DNA of 64,000 nt from Deltaproteobacteria bacterium (GTDB lineage Bacteria > Desulfobacterota > Desulfobacteria > Desulfobacterales > B30-G6): contig JAJDNW010000087.1 in the NCBI GenBank assembly GCA_022340465.1, forward strand, positions 1 to 64,000. The letters run 5' to 3'. The notes beneath the pieces are model-generated. The model saw only the letters and a program-made list of their open reading frames with translations, ran no database searches and was not told the DNA's origin. The position numbers were made by a program, and so were the translations under genes. Each line of letters begins with the position of its first letter. The stretch's first letter is position 1. Below are positions 49,655 through 59,008 of the stretch, piece after piece.

Positions 49655-51352
49655 TCAATCGGTTGCGCCCGGTTCGTCGATTTGGCTCGGGTCCATGTTC
49701 TTTTGGGCGTAATCCGTAAAGATATCGCTTTCCAGCGCCAGGTTGAAGATGTCGGCGTCGATGAGGTGATCCCGAACCATGGAATCGAGGATTTTTACCG
49801 CCTGAGAAAGCTTCATCGGCTGTTTGTAGGGTCGGTCCTTGGCGGTGAGCGCTTCGAAGATATCGGCAATCGCCAGAATGCGCGTCTGGAGGGCCAGCTC
49901 GTTATCCTTTAACTTCCGGGGATAGCCAGTTCCGTTCAGCTTTTCGTGATGCCCCGCGGCGAATTCCGGTACTCTGGAAAATTTGCGCGGGAATGTCAGT
50001 TCGTTGAGAATCTTCAAGGTCATGCTGGCGTGGTTTTCGATCACCTGCCGTTCCTCACCGGTGAGGGTCCCTTTGCTGATGCACAGGTTGTGGCGCTCGT
50101 CCGCCGTGAGGTAGGGTGTCTTCTTCCCGGCGTGGACAAACGTTTTTTTGGCGATGGTCTTTATGAGCTCTATTTTTTCCCGGCCCATGAACTCTTCCGG
50201 CGTGTTGGCGCGCCGGACCGCATGGAAGTCTTCCCTCACGGCCCTCAGGCGTTCAGTCGCTTTTTTCTCGGCTTTTTCCAGGGCAGGGGCGGCTTCGCCC
50301 GGTGCTTTTTGCATCAGGGCGACCTTTTGCTTCAACAGGTCGTTTTCGATCGTTTGTTCGATGAGGCGAAATCTCGATTCGACGAGGTTTATGCGGTCGA
50401 AGATGGTTTCCAGTTTTGTGGCCTTGTCCACCACGTATTCCGGGGTGGTGATTTTGCCGACATCGTGCATCCAGGCGGCCAGCATCAGCTCCTCCATTTC
50501 ATCCTTGGAGAAGGAGAAATCTTTGAAAGGGCCTTTTTCGGCGTCATTGATTTCTTGTGCGATCATCTTGGCGATGGAGACCACCCGGTTGATATGACCG
50601 CCCGTGTAAGATGATTTTTCATCGATGGCCGTGGCAATGCCCTTGATGAAGGAGTAAAACAGGTCGGTCAGGTCCTGGATCAATTGGGTGTTGGTCAGTG
50701 CCACCGCCGCCTGCGAGGCCAGCGAAGCCACCAGGTCCACGTATTCGTCGGAAAAGGCGATGACCTCCCCCGTGACCGGGTCTTGGGCATTCAGGAGCTG
50801 CAGTACACCGATGATCTCGTTTTCGTGGTTTTGGAGCGCCATGACCAGCATCGATTTCGACCGGTAGCCCGTGGAGGCGTCATAATTCCGTGGGCCGGTG
50901 AAATCGAATCCTTCGGCCCGGTATACGTCCGGAATGTTGACGGCGTTGCCGGTCAGGGCCACGTAGGAGGATACATTGGCGTAGTTGGCTTCGCCGTTGT
51001 CGGTATACAGGGGGACGTGGGGCAGATCGATGGCCTTTCCGCTGGTGCCTCCCAGCCGCGTATCCATGGTGTCGTTTTGCATTATCTGAAACGTCAGGCA
51101 GCGCTGGTCCCGGTCGAGGATGTAGAGTGTCCCCGCATCGGCGTTGGTCAAATCGCGGGTTTCGTCCACGATCATTTCCAGCAGTTTGTTGATGTCCTTT
51201 TCTACCGAGAGGGCGATCCCGATACGGGCCGTTCTGCTGATGTGGCGCAGAAGGGCGGTGTCCAGGGGGCGGCCCGCTTCGCCGGGGTCCCTGCGAGACT
51301 CCCGGGCGTCCTCATCTCTTTCAATGGGTCGAGAATCGTTCGAAATGGTCAT
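49655..51352 (-). CDS. GAF and HD-GYP domain phosphodiesterase
   Basis: 565 aa from ATG 51352 (GAGGGAAAAGG upstream). GAF domain at about 40-210, then an HD-GYP domain: HINRV, MHDVGKI, and HHEKLNGTGYP, with IADIFEALTAKDRPYK. HD-GYP enzymes cleave cyclic di-GMP using a di- or tri-iron site. The HD pair and GYP loop are intact; the central insertion after DVGK (about 100 aa, coiled) is larger than usual. The GAF domain is the likely sensor. Confidence 0.9.
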   Translation of the reverse strand: MTISNDSRPIERDEDARESRRDPGEAGRPLDTALLRHISRTARIGIALSVEKDINKLLEMIVDETRDLTNADAGTLYILDRDQRCLTFQIMQNDTMDTRLGGTSGKAIDLPHVPLYTDNGEANYANVSSYVALTGNAVNIPDVYRAEGFDFTGPRNYDASTGYRSKSMLVMALQNHENEIIGVLQLLNAQDPVTGEVIAFSDEYVDLVASLASQAAVALTNTQLIQDLTDLFYSFIKGIATAIDEKSSYTGGHINRVVSIAKMIAQEINDAEKGPFKDFSFSKDEMEELMLAAWMHDVGKITTPEYVVDKATKLETIFDRINLVESRFRLIEQTIENDLLKQKVALMQKAPGEAAPALEKAEKKATERLRAVREDFHAVRRANTPEEFMGREKIELIKTIAKKTFVHAGKKTPYLTADERHNLCISKGTLTGEERQVIENHASMTLKILNELTFPRKFSRVPEFAAGHHEKLNGTGYPRKLKDNELALQTRILAIADIFEALTAKDRPYKQPMKLSQAVKILDSMVRDHLIDADIFNLALESDIFTDYAQKNMDPSQIDEPGATD

Positions 51353-51383
51353 GGCCTTTTCCCTCGATTGCCGCGGTGGTTTT

Positions 51384-51432
51384 GGACCGAGATAACGGGC
51401 GCATACTCCCTCAAGCTTGCCGTGGGAAGTAG
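51384..51432. repeat. Shortened relative of the 110-bp repeat
   Basis: Starts GACCGAGATAACGGGCGCAT like the copies at 21017 and 21617, then jumps to CCCTCAAGCTTGCCGTGGGAAG, i.e. the middle of the unit is missing. It lies just upstream of the HD-GYP gene. Confidence 0.5.
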
Positions 51433-51525
51433 TCAATTTTTCCTGAAGGTGGTATGGCCGGGAAAATAGCATAATCGCGCCCGGCTTGTAAACCTCAACG
51501 ATGAGATAAATGTGCGAGTGGGAAT

Positions 51526-52182
51526 TTATCGGGCAATGCGTTTGCGAAAGTCGTTGATGGTTTCGGCATAGTCGGTGCTTCCGAAAATGGCCGAACCGGC
51601 CACAAAGACATCCACGCCGGCATCCGCAATATCTTTTATGGTTTTACGGTTGACTCCCCCGTCAATTTCGATGAGGGTCGGCAGCCCCTTTTGATCTATC
51701 AGCCGCCGCAGTTGCGCTGCCTTGGCGAGCGAGGAGGGGATAAAGGTCTGCCCCCCGAAACCGGGGTTCACGCTCATGACCATGACGATGTCGAGGGTTT
51801 CGAGCTCCCACTCGAGGGTCGACAAAGCGGTCGAGGGGTTCAGGACAGCACCGGCCTTGGCGCCGGTGCTGTGGATCATTTGGATCACCCGGTTGAGGTG
51901 GACACAGGCTTCCACCTGAACGGTGATTGTGTCGGCGCCCGCTTCGGCGAACGCCGTGATGTACCTCTCCGGGTTCTCTATCATCAGATGGACGTCGAGG
52001 GGCAGGGACGTTACCCTGCGCACGGCTTCCACTACCAGCGGCCCAATGGTTATATTGGGTACGAAATGACCATCCATGACGTCAATGTGGATCCAGTCGG
52101 CGCCGGCCGCCTCGACCGCCCTGATTTCATTGCCCAGTTGAGAAAAATCGGCCGACAGTATCGACGGTGCTATCAATTTCAT
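51526..52182 (-). CDS. rpe: Ribulose-phosphate 3-epimerase
   Basis: 218 aa from ATG 52182 with AGGAG upstream. TIM-barrel enzyme with IAPSILSADF, HIDVMDGHFVPN and VDGGVN motifs plus MSVNPGFGGQTF; metal ligands His and Asp are within these. It interconverts ribulose 5-phosphate and xylulose 5-phosphate in the pentose phosphate pathway. It is the last gene of the def-fmt-rsmB-PASTA-rpe cluster. Confidence 0.96.
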   Translation of the reverse strand: MKLIAPSILSADFSQLGNEIRAVEAAGADWIHIDVMDGHFVPNITIGPLVVEAVRRVTSLPLDVHLMIENPERYITAFAEAGADTITVQVEACVHLNRVIQMIHSTGAKAGAVLNPSTALSTLEWELETLDIVMVMSVNPGFGGQTFIPSSLAKAAQLRRLIDQKGLPTLIEIDGGVNRKTIKDIADAGVDVFVAGSAIFGSTDYAETINDFRKRIAR

Positions 52183-52237
52183 TAACGCTTCTCCTTTCTT
52201 TGACAACCTGTCCTCTGGTCATTCGTCTCGCAGTCTG

Positions 52238-53212
52238 TTAGTCCGGGCTATACCGCTGCGTGCGAACCAGCTCCCCGTCGACATAGCAGAAAAGCGTGGC
52301 GGGCGTACTGGTCGGCACTATCAGCCACACCTCTTTTCCCGGCTCTACCAGTTCATCGAAGATCTCGCCGGTTATGCCGGATAGCTCCAGTTTGACCTGC
52401 ACGCGCCTCTTGAAAAATCCGGGCGCCAAACGATGGACGAAAACCCCCTGGGAGAATTCGTCCTGCCCCGCGACCCGTTTCTGCCCGGCGGGGTTTCGGT
52501 TGACGACCAGGTCCACCGTTTCTTTTTCCGTTATTCTGTAGCCGTATTTCGGCATTTGGTCAATGATGGTGTGCTCCGCTTTGCTCCTGTCATAGGCATA
52601 TTTGATGTTGCCGACGGCCAGGTTGCTCTGTTCGACCAGGTAGACGGCTTCATCCAGGGAAAGCCCCTCGAGCTTTCTCATTTCAAAGGCGCGCGGGCGG
52701 GGCCCCAGGCTGACGAGCAGGTCAACGCAGCTTCCGCGGTTCACCCATTGATCAGGCCCGGGGACCTGGGAGATAACGGCATCCCGGGCGAGGCTCTGGC
52801 CGTAGTGGGTATAGGATGTCCGGCCCTGGCAAAGCCCGTTCTCCTGAATCGCCAGGTTGGCATGGCGGATCGAAAGCCCTTTCAGGTTGGGCATTAGAAT
52901 GTTTTTAGTGCCCTTGGAAAGCAATATCCTGACATCCCGGCCCACTTTTATTTCAGCACCCGGTCCGGGCTCCTGGAAGATTACGTGGTTTTTTGCGATA
53001 TCGCCACTGTATTCGGACCCCTTGACTTTGATGTTCAGGCCCAGGTCCGTCAGGATTTCAAGTGCGTAGATGACGTCTCTGCCCACCAGGTCGGGAACGA
53101 TGACACTGTCTTCACTTTTTATCAGGAAGATGAGGGTCAGGTAGGCACTGACGGCGGTCACCCCTAACAAGGCGGTTATCAGAATGATATATTTTGCAGA
53201 CCGCAGAATCAT
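52238..53212 (-). CDS. PASTA-domain membrane protein
   Basis: 324 aa. A TM helix near residues 8-30, then three PASTA repeats, each with VPDLVG, MPNLKG or the related MRKLEGLSLDEA signature and a GP-type loop (QEPGPG, SQVPGP). There is no kinase domain, unlike the Stk-type proteins that carry PASTA repeats. A cell-envelope role in sensing muropeptides is possible. Its ATG overlaps the rsmB stop (ATGA), and this neighbourhood is conserved in many deltaproteobacteria from memory. Confidence 0.9.
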   Translation of the reverse strand: MILRSAKYIILITALLGVTAVSAYLTLIFLIKSEDSVIVPDLVGRDVIYALEILTDLGLNIKVKGSEYSGDIAKNHVIFQEPGPGAEIKVGRDVRILLSKGTKNILMPNLKGLSIRHANLAIQENGLCQGRTSYTHYGQSLARDAVISQVPGPDQWVNRGSCVDLLVSLGPRPRAFEMRKLEGLSLDEAVYLVEQSNLAVGNIKYAYDRSKAEHTIIDQMPKYGYRITEKETVDLVVNRNPAGQKRVAGQDEFSQGVFVHRLAPGFFKRRVQVKLELSGITGEIFDELVEPGKEVWLIVPTSTPATLFCYVDGELVRTQRYSPD

Positions 53213-54570
53213 CTGATTCGTTTCAGACGGGCGGCGAAAAAACCGTCCATGTTGTGGGCATGAGGGAAGGTTCTGAAAAAACCCTGCCGGTCCACGAACG
53301 GTTTTACGGCATCCGGGAAGGACTGTCTGTCCGCATCGACCGCGTAGTCCGTATGTTTCTCCAGAAAAGCCGACACAACGGCTTCGTTTTCTTCAGGTTC
53401 CATGCTGCACACCGTGTAGAGCAGCGTGCCTCCGGTTTTCAACAGCTGAGCCGCTTGCGTCAGGAAGGATACCTGGCGCTCTTTGAAAGCGGTTAGGTTC
53501 CTTTTGGCGGAAACCCATTTTGCATCCGGGTTGCGGCGCAAAACCCCCAGCCCGGAGCAGGGGGCATCCAGCAGGATGCGGTCGAATCCTTGGGCGGGGC
53601 CGGCCTCCGCGGGGGGGCGCTCCAGATCCAGCATCCGGGTCGTCACCATGGAGATGCCCAGGTGCATCATTTCGGTGCGCAGCTGGCTGAGTTTACAACG
53701 GTCCTTGTCGGCGGCGATGATTTTTCCCCTGTTGTGCATCAGCTGGGCAATGTGACCGGTTTTGCCCCCCAGGCCGGCGCAGGCGTCCATGATGCGCTCC
53801 CCGGGCTCGGGGGAGAGAAAGATGGAAACCAGCTGGGCGGCTTCGTCCTGCACCTGGAACCATCCTTTCCGGTAGGCGCTCATTTTCGGGATGGGAAGCC
53901 TGGGCCCGGTAATCGATATCCCCACCGGTGACGAGCGTGTCGGCACGGCGCTTTCCGTGTCTTTTTCCAGGGCTTCTTTGAGTTCGTTGCGATCCGTTTT
54001 GAGACTGTTGGCGCGCACGGTGATCGGCGGAATGGTGTTGACAAAACTGCAGAGGCGCGTGCACTCCTCCGGCCCGAATCGTTCGAGCCATCTTTCCACC
54101 AGCCACTGCGGGAAACTGTGCCTGGCGGCGATGGATGCCGCCGGGTCTTTTTCAAAAGCGGGAAAGGGCACTTGGGTGTGGCCGGCGGCGGCTTTTCTCA
54201 GGACGGCATTGGCGAATTTCACCACGTAGGGCTCGGCCACGGACTTGGACAGTTCCACGGCGGTGTTGACGGCGGCCGAAACGGGCACCCTGTCCAGGAA
54301 CATGATCTGGAAGAGGCCCATGCGCAGGATATTGAGAATCTTGGGGTCGATGCGGTGGATCTTGACGCTGGAAAAATGGGCGATAACCCAGTCGATGCGC
54401 CCGCGCCACCTGAGGGTGCCGTATACGATGGTTTGAATGAAGGCGCGGTCTCTTTTCAGGAGAGCGCTTCCCTCGGGCAGGTGCTCGTCCACGACGGCAT
54501 CCAGCGGTCGTTGGGACCCCTCTACGATGTTCAGTATCTTCAGTGCGCTTTGGCGGGCGATGTCCTTCAT
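53209..54570 (-). CDS. rsmB: 16S rRNA (cytosine-967-C5)-methyltransferase
   Basis: 453 aa. N-terminal NusB-like RNA-binding domain, then a SAM-binding domain: DACAGLGGKTGHIAQ, DKDRCKLSQ, and catalytic LDAPCSGLG with the second Cys in TVCSMEPEEN. It methylates C967 of 16S rRNA. Its ATG overlaps the fmt stop in an ATGA, and its own stop overlaps the PASTA gene start. Confidence 0.95.
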   Translation of the reverse strand: MKDIARQSALKILNIVEGSQRPLDAVVDEHLPEGSALLKRDRAFIQTIVYGTLRWRGRIDWVIAHFSSVKIHRIDPKILNILRMGLFQIMFLDRVPVSAAVNTAVELSKSVAEPYVVKFANAVLRKAAAGHTQVPFPAFEKDPAASIAARHSFPQWLVERWLERFGPEECTRLCSFVNTIPPITVRANSLKTDRNELKEALEKDTESAVPTRSSPVGISITGPRLPIPKMSAYRKGWFQVQDEAAQLVSIFLSPEPGERIMDACAGLGGKTGHIAQLMHNRGKIIAADKDRCKLSQLRTEMMHLGISMVTTRMLDLERPPAEAGPAQGFDRILLDAPCSGLGVLRRNPDAKWVSAKRNLTAFKERQVSFLTQAAQLLKTGGTLLYTVCSMEPEENEAVVSAFLEKHTDYAVDADRQSFPDAVKPFVDRQGFFRTFPHAHNMDGFFAARLKRIR

Positions 54571-55514
54571 GTGAGTTTCGACCCCGGTTTGATGTGGCAA
54601 CCGCACAGGAAGTCCTTGATCAAGAGGCATTTTCCGGATGCCCCCTGAATCTCTTCCAGTAAAAGCGTACCCCGTCCGGTGGCGATCCTCAGTTCGCCGG
54701 GGAAGCCGACCAGCACGGTGCCCGGCTCGGCGTCCGTTTGTGCGTCTAGTTGCCGGGCCAAATGAATCTTGAGGCGCTGGTCATCGCAGAATGTGTGGGC
54801 GCCCGGCCAGGGATTGACGCCGCGGATGAGACTTTCTATCTTTTTTGCGGGCAGGTTCCAATCGATACGGCCGTCCTTTTTTTTCAGCATGGGGGCGTAG
54901 GTCGCCCTGCGGTCGTCCTGAGGACGGGGGCTGAGGGTGCCGGCCGCCATGCGGTCAAGGGTTTCCAGCACCAGTTCGGCGCCTGTTTCCGCGAGCGTGT
55001 CGTGGAGCGTTCCCGATGTGTCGCGGCTGCCGATCGCGACGCTGTGCGACAGGAGAATGTCGCCGGTATCCATCCCTTCATCCATGAACATGGTGGTAAC
55101 CCCGGATTCCGCTTCACCGTTGATGATGGCCCACTGAATCGGCGCCGGTCCACGGTACTTGGGCAGGAGGGAGGCGTGCAGGTTGATTGCGCCCTCCCGC
55201 GCGGTTGCCAGAACGGCTTTGGGAATGATGTGTCCGAAGGCGATGACCACAATGATGTCGGGATTCAGGTCCAGGACGGTCCGGGCGAATGCGTCGGTTT
55301 TGACGGATTCCGGTTGGATAACCTCGTACCCGAATTTCCGGGCAGCCGTTTTTACCGGCGGCGCCGTCAGCTTGCGGCCGCGCCCCTTGGGGCGATCCGG
55401 CTGCGTTACCACCAGGGTTATTTCGTGCCTGCTACGGTGCAGCGCATCCAGAGACGGCACGGCAAAGCCGGGTGTGCCCATGAAGGCGATTCTGTATGTC
55501 CGCGGTGCTACGAT
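54567..55514 (-). CDS. fmt: Methionyl-tRNA formyltransferase with unusual start
   Basis: About 315 aa if it begins at the ATC codon at 55514. The catalytic core is normal (HASLLPKYRGPAPIQWAI, FMDEGMDTGDIL), with C-terminal domain present. The first ATG (55481) begins MGTPGFAVPS and would remove the N-terminal strand, here TYRIAF, that every Fmt has. There is no in-frame ATG, GTG or TTG between the end of def and that point, while GGGAGGAG at the end of def sits 6 nt before ATC. Either a non-standard AUC start or a sequence error explains this. Confidence 0.85.
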   Translation of the reverse strand: MVAPRTYRIAFMGTPGFAVPSLDALHRSRHEITLVVTQPDRPKGRGRKLTAPPVKTAARKFGYEVIQPESVKTDAFARTVLDLNPDIIVVIAFGHIIPKAVLATAREGAINLHASLLPKYRGPAPIQWAIINGEAESGVTTMFMDEGMDTGDILLSHSVAIGSRDTSGTLHDTLAETGAELVLETLDRMAAGTLSPRPQDDRRATYAPMLKKKDGRIDWNLPAKKIESLIRGVNPWPGAHTFCDDQRLKIHLARQLDAQTDAEPGTVLVGFPGELRIATGRGTLLLEEIQGASGKCLLIKDFLCGCHIKPGSKLT

Positions 55515-55515
55515 G

Positions 55516-56028
55516 CTACTCCTCCCTTTTCAACTGCTTTTTAACACGGCGTTTGTAGATCTGCCGTTTCAGCGAGCTGATGCGGTCGATGAACAGGCGT
55601 CCTTCGAGATGATCGATTTCGTGCTGCAGCACGATGGCAAGAAGGTCGTGGGCTTCGATTCGCACCGGCTTTTCGTTGTCGTCATAACCTTCCACGATTA
55701 CCGAGGCATGGCGTTTGACATCCGCCCGGTAATCGGGCACGCTCAGGCAGCCTTCGTTTTCGGAGATGATTTCCCCTTCCCTTTCCACGATCCTGGGGTT
55801 GATGAGCACGCTCAGTTTGCCCCTTTCATCACCGGGTGAGACGTCGTAGACGATGAAGCTCTTGTCGATGCCCACCTGGATGGCCGCCAGACCGACGCCC
55901 GGGGCGGCGTACATGGTTTCGCCCATGTCGCCGATGCTTTCTATCAGCTTACCGTCGATGTTTTCGACGGGTTTTGTAGGTTCCTTGAGAAATTTGTCCG
56001 GATAGGTAACGATTTTCAGCTGTGTCAT
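55516..56028 (-). CDS. def: Peptide deformylase
   Basis: 170 aa. Three signature motifs are present: [17 protein letters not shown] and HEIDHLEG, which supply the Gln and the Cys/His/His metal ligands. It removes the N-formyl group that Fmt adds, so the pairing with fmt is functional. Length matches the standard bacterial class. It begins the cluster; its last codons double as the Shine-Dalgarno sequence of fmt. Confidence 0.95.
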   Translation of the reverse strand: MTQLKIVTYPDKFLKEPTKPVENIDGKLIESIGDMGETMYAAPGVGLAAIQVGIDKSFIVYDVSPGDERGKLSVLINPRIVEREGEIISENEGCLSVPDYRADVKRHASVIVEGYDDNEKPVRIEAHDLLAIVLQHEIDHLEGRLFIDRISSLKRQIYKRRVKKQLKREE

Positions 56029-56152
56029 GTCGTTTGTCTCGCAACGTACTCAAATACCAGGTTTCAACAGGGCGAACGCCCTGAACTGCGGACAGTCCAA
56101 AGCACAGGCGAATGCCCCGAACTACATGTCAATAAAAGCGGTTGTTCCTCGC

Positions 56153-57253
56153 TCAACCTAAATCCTCTTTATGCGCGTTCTTCGTGGCCTTGTCAATCGA
56201 AGTGCGCCAGATATTGATACCGGTGATCCAGGCCGATATGGCACCGATGACCATCACCGGGATCACCTGAAGGGCATGGTTCGCCAGGGTGAACCCCGCC
56301 GCTTCGTTATGAGCCACGCCGAACAGCGTGAGAGCGAATATGCCTCCGGCTTCCCACAGTCCCCAGTACCCCGGGACCGAAGGAAGCGCTATGAAAATAC
56401 ACACAATAACCATGACCGCGGTCATTTCAATCAAATTGACCGTAATGCCCGGGCAACCCAGGGCAAACACCGCGTAGGACAGGGCGGCCAGGATCCAGAT
56501 CAGCGCTGAAAGCAGCAGGGTCACCGTTATTTTCAGGGGGGACCTGACCATGGAAAAACCCGAGGCAACCCCTTCCAGCAGCGCCACCAGCCGAAGGCTG
56601 ACTTTGGCTGCGAGCTTGCCCCGGCGCTCCTTCCCCACAAAAAAAAGCAGATAGGCGGGGGCATGGGCGATCCCTTTTCCGATCCACCGGCGACAGGTAT
56701 CGATGCTGACCAGCGCTATACAGGCAGTCAGGACCAGGCTGAGTTTCGCCAGCCCCGCCGTGATCGCTTCCAGGGTTTCTTTGTTGAGCTGATTGCCGCC
56801 GAAGGCCATGCCGAACTCCGGGTCGATTTGTACGGTGCTCATGACCGCGAAAAAAAGGATGACGATGATGACCAGGTCGAAGGCTCTTTCCGCTGCTACC
56901 GTGGCCAGTCCCGAACTGTAAGGCACGCCCGTCCGCTTCTGCAGAATGGCCGGCCTGACCAGTTCACCGACTCTGCCGGGCAGAATGGTGTTGATCATGA
57001 AGGCGATCATCAGCGGGTGAAAGGCCGGCCAGAAATCGATCTGGCGGATCGATCCGAGGATGATCCGCCAGCGCAGCACCCTGAAGACAAAACTGAGGAT
57101 GACCAGGGCGACCGAAGGCAAGAGCCAGATATAATCGATGGACGCCAGATAATTCAAGAGCTCTGCCAGGGGAACGTTCCGGAATGCCAGGTAAAGCCCG
57201 CCGATCGATATGACGATGCCTAAAAGCAGCGATGTGATCCATTTAATGTTCAT
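56153..57253 (-). CDS. YbhN/UPF0104 (LPG synthase TM-region family) membrane protein
   Basis: 366 aa from ATG 57253; a GTG at 57271 is an alternative. It has about eight TM helices. The family signature GRVGELVRPAILQKR followed by SSGLATVAAERAFD is present. Members are flippase-like membrane proteins related to the lysylphosphatidylglycerol synthase transmembrane region. No synthase catalytic domain is fused. Lipid transport is a reasonable inference. Confidence 0.87.
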   Translation of the reverse strand: MNIKWITSLLLGIVISIGGLYLAFRNVPLAELLNYLASIDYIWLLPSVALVILSFVFRVLRWRIILGSIRQIDFWPAFHPLMIAFMINTILPGRVGELVRPAILQKRTGVPYSSGLATVAAERAFDLVIIVILFFAVMSTVQIDPEFGMAFGGNQLNKETLEAITAGLAKLSLVLTACIALVSIDTCRRWIGKGIAHAPAYLLFFVGKERRGKLAAKVSLRLVALLEGVASGFSMVRSPLKITVTLLLSALIWILAALSYAVFALGCPGITVNLIEMTAVMVIVCIFIALPSVPGYWGLWEAGGIFALTLFGVAHNEAAGFTLANHALQVIPVMVIGAISAWITGINIWRTSIDKATKNAHKEDLG

Positions 57254-57319
57254 GTAATAAAATCGTGGCACAGAATTTTATGCCAGCATATAAACCCTGA
57301 TCCTCTGAGCTATGATTTT

Positions 57320-58252
57320 TTACTTAAGTATGCCGCGCGCGATGGCGATATCTTTCGTGATCTGCTCGGAGAGTTCCTCTATGTTGGCAAACTTGATTTC
57401 ATCCCTGATCCGCTGGATGAAATTTATGCGGATCTCTTGGGCGTAGATGTCGCTGTCGAAATCGAGTATGTGCACTTCCACCGTAAACATGTGGTCGTCG
57501 AAGGTCGGGCTGAAACCGATGTTGGCGACACCCTTGTGGGTGGCTCCCATGCACTCGACGGTAACGGCATAGACGCCGAGTTTGGGACTCAGCTCATCGT
57601 GAAGGTTGATGTTGGCGGTGGGAAAACCCAGCAATTTGCCCCCGCGGTTGCGTCCTGTCACGACCATGCCTTTTATCTGGTAATGACGCCCGAGGAGTTT
57701 CTGGGCCTTGGCCACCTGTCCGTCCATCACCAGTTGCCGGATGCGGGTGCTGCTGATTCGGTTCTCATCCTGATTCGCTACGGGAATCCAGTCCACAGTC
57801 ACCACCTGAATGTCCAGCGCTTCCGCATAGGATCGCAGGAGGTTCAGGTTCCCCTCACGATTTTTACCAAAGGTGTAATCTTTCCCCACCACGATGATGC
57901 GGGCGCCGATGCGTTTGATGAGGATGTCCAGGACAAATTCCTTGGCCGTGACGTCGGCGAAGTCATGGTCGAACGGCACGGCGATCAGCACGTCCATGCC
58001 GGATTTTTCGATAAGCTCGACCTTTTGGTCGTATAGGGTGATCAGGGGCGGATTGCCGTTCTGCTTGAGCACGCGGATCGGGTGGGGTTCGAAGGTCATG
58101 GCGATGGATGTCCCGCCGATGGCATCGGCCCGCTCGATGACCTCCTGAAAAAGGGCCTGATGCCCGATGTGGACGCCGTCGAAATTTCCGATGGTGATGA
58201 CGGCGTTTGGGAACGGTTCTTCTATATCGTCAAGATTTTCAATGAGTTGCAT
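57320..58252 (-). CDS. ribF: Bifunctional riboflavin kinase/FAD synthetase
   Basis: 310 aa. N-terminal FAD synthetase nucleotidyltransferase domain: TIGNFDGVHIGHQAL, FEPHP, and GKDYTFGKNR. C-terminal riboflavin kinase domain: GRNRGGKLLGFPTANI with HVLDF-like HILDFDSDIY. It makes FMN and FAD from riboflavin, which suits the flavoprotein-rich gene set. It is the first gene of its minus-strand group, next to the tRNA-Leu gene on the opposite strand. Confidence 0.96.
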   Translation of the reverse strand: MQLIENLDDIEEPFPNAVITIGNFDGVHIGHQALFQEVIERADAIGGTSIAMTFEPHPIRVLKQNGNPPLITLYDQKVELIEKSGMDVLIAVPFDHDFADVTAKEFVLDILIKRIGARIIVVGKDYTFGKNREGNLNLLRSYAEALDIQVVTVDWIPVANQDENRISSTRIRQLVMDGQVAKAQKLLGRHYQIKGMVVTGRNRGGKLLGFPTANINLHDELSPKLGVYAVTVECMGATHKGVANIGFSPTFDDHMFTVEVHILDFDSDIYAQEIRINFIQRIRDEIKFANIEELSEQITKDIAIARGILK

Positions 58253-58357
58253 AAATTGATCCCGGGTGAATTATAGGCTTGACATCAAAATTAAAAAATT
58301 ATATTTAGTGCATCTTACGCATTTAATCAATCCTTTTCTGGGATTGGTTGCGTCCGT

Positions 58358-58444
58358 GCCGAAGTGGCGGAACTGGTAGACGCGCTAGGTTCAGGGTCTA
58401 GTGAGGGTTCCCTCGTGCGAGTTCGAGTCTCGCCTTCGGCACCA
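58358..58444 (+). tRNA. tRNA-Leu(CAG)
   Basis: 87 nt, class II tRNA with long variable arm and encoded CCA. Acceptor stem GCCGAAG / CTTCGGC is perfect. D-arm GGCGGAACTGGTAGACGC is typical of Leu. Anticodon loop TTCAGGG gives CAG. T-arm has GTTCGAGTC. The terminator follows 15 nt after. Confidence 0.97.
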
Positions 58445-58458
58445 ACAAAACAATAAGT

Positions 58459-58501
58459 CATTCAGGGGAGTTGGCAAGTCCGGCTCCCCTGAATGCTTTT
58501 T
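58459..58501 (+). terminator. Rho-independent terminator after tRNA-Leu
   Basis: CATTCAGGGGAG / CTCCCCTGAATG is a perfect 12-bp stem followed by CTTTTT. Confidence 0.9.
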
Positions 58502-58705
58502 GGACCCGCCTAACGCATTCGCCCATTCCTTTTTTTTTACCGCTTTTCGCAGATTCAGTTTGCAGATCCAGCTGTCTGCGGACACCCATAAGAAAGCGGG
58601 CTACATATTTCTGGCCCACTTCGTTAGGGCACACAGAGAATGAGATTATATCGCCCGATCTTCCTTGCCTGAGAAAAAAGCGATGGTTTCTGTGATAAAT
58701 ACATA
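58502..58705. other. Spacer between the terminator and the toxin-antitoxin promoter
   Basis: No gene, repeat or RNA recognised. It contains a run of nine T residues at about 58530 and AT-rich sequence toward the promoter. Confidence 0.35.
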
Positions 58706-58734
58706 TTGAAAATTTTATTTCTAAAATGTATAGT
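58706..58734 (+). promoter_or_regulatory. Sigma70-type promoter of the toxin-antitoxin pair
   Basis: TTGAAA at 58706, 17-bp spacer, TATAGT at 58729. The -10 lies inside the operator. Confidence 0.75.
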
Positions 58735-58746
58735 TAAGTTATACAT
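58726..58746 (+). promoter_or_regulatory. Toxin-antitoxin operator
   Basis: ATGTATA-GTTAAGT-TATACAT: perfect 7-bp inverted repeat overlapping the -10, as expected for repression by the antitoxin. Confidence 0.7.
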
Positions 58747-58765
58747 AAGAAATGGGAGGGAGGTC

Positions 58766-59008
58766 ATGAAAGCGTCGATTGTCGATTTGAGATATAAAAT
58801 GAACGATGTGCTAAAAGCCCTTGAAAGAAATGAAAAAGTCACTGTCCTCTACCGGGGAAAAGTTAAAGGGTTCTTAATTCCTTCAGGAAAGAAATCCAAA
58901 CTGAAAATGACGGACCATCCTTTTTTTGGCATGTCGTCCCAGGACAACGGAAAATCAGTGCAGGATGTAATGGGTGCATTGAGGGGATCGAGATACAATG
59001 ATATTTGA
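58766..59008 (+). CDS. Antitoxin of a type II toxin-antitoxin system (Phd/YefM-like)
   Basis: 80 aa from ATG 58766 with GGGAGG. The N-terminal part (ASIVDLRYKMNDVLKALERNE, then VTVLYRGKVKGFLIP) fits the Phd/YefM fold that dimerises and binds DNA. The C-terminal tail would wrap the toxin. It overlaps the toxin gene by 11 nt, the standard antitoxin-first order, and has a palindromic operator over its promoter, suggesting autorepression. Confidence 0.85.
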   Translation: MKASIVDLRYKMNDVLKALERNEKVTVLYRGKVKGFLIPSGKKSKLKMTDHPFFGMSSQDNGKSVQDVMGALRGSRYNDI

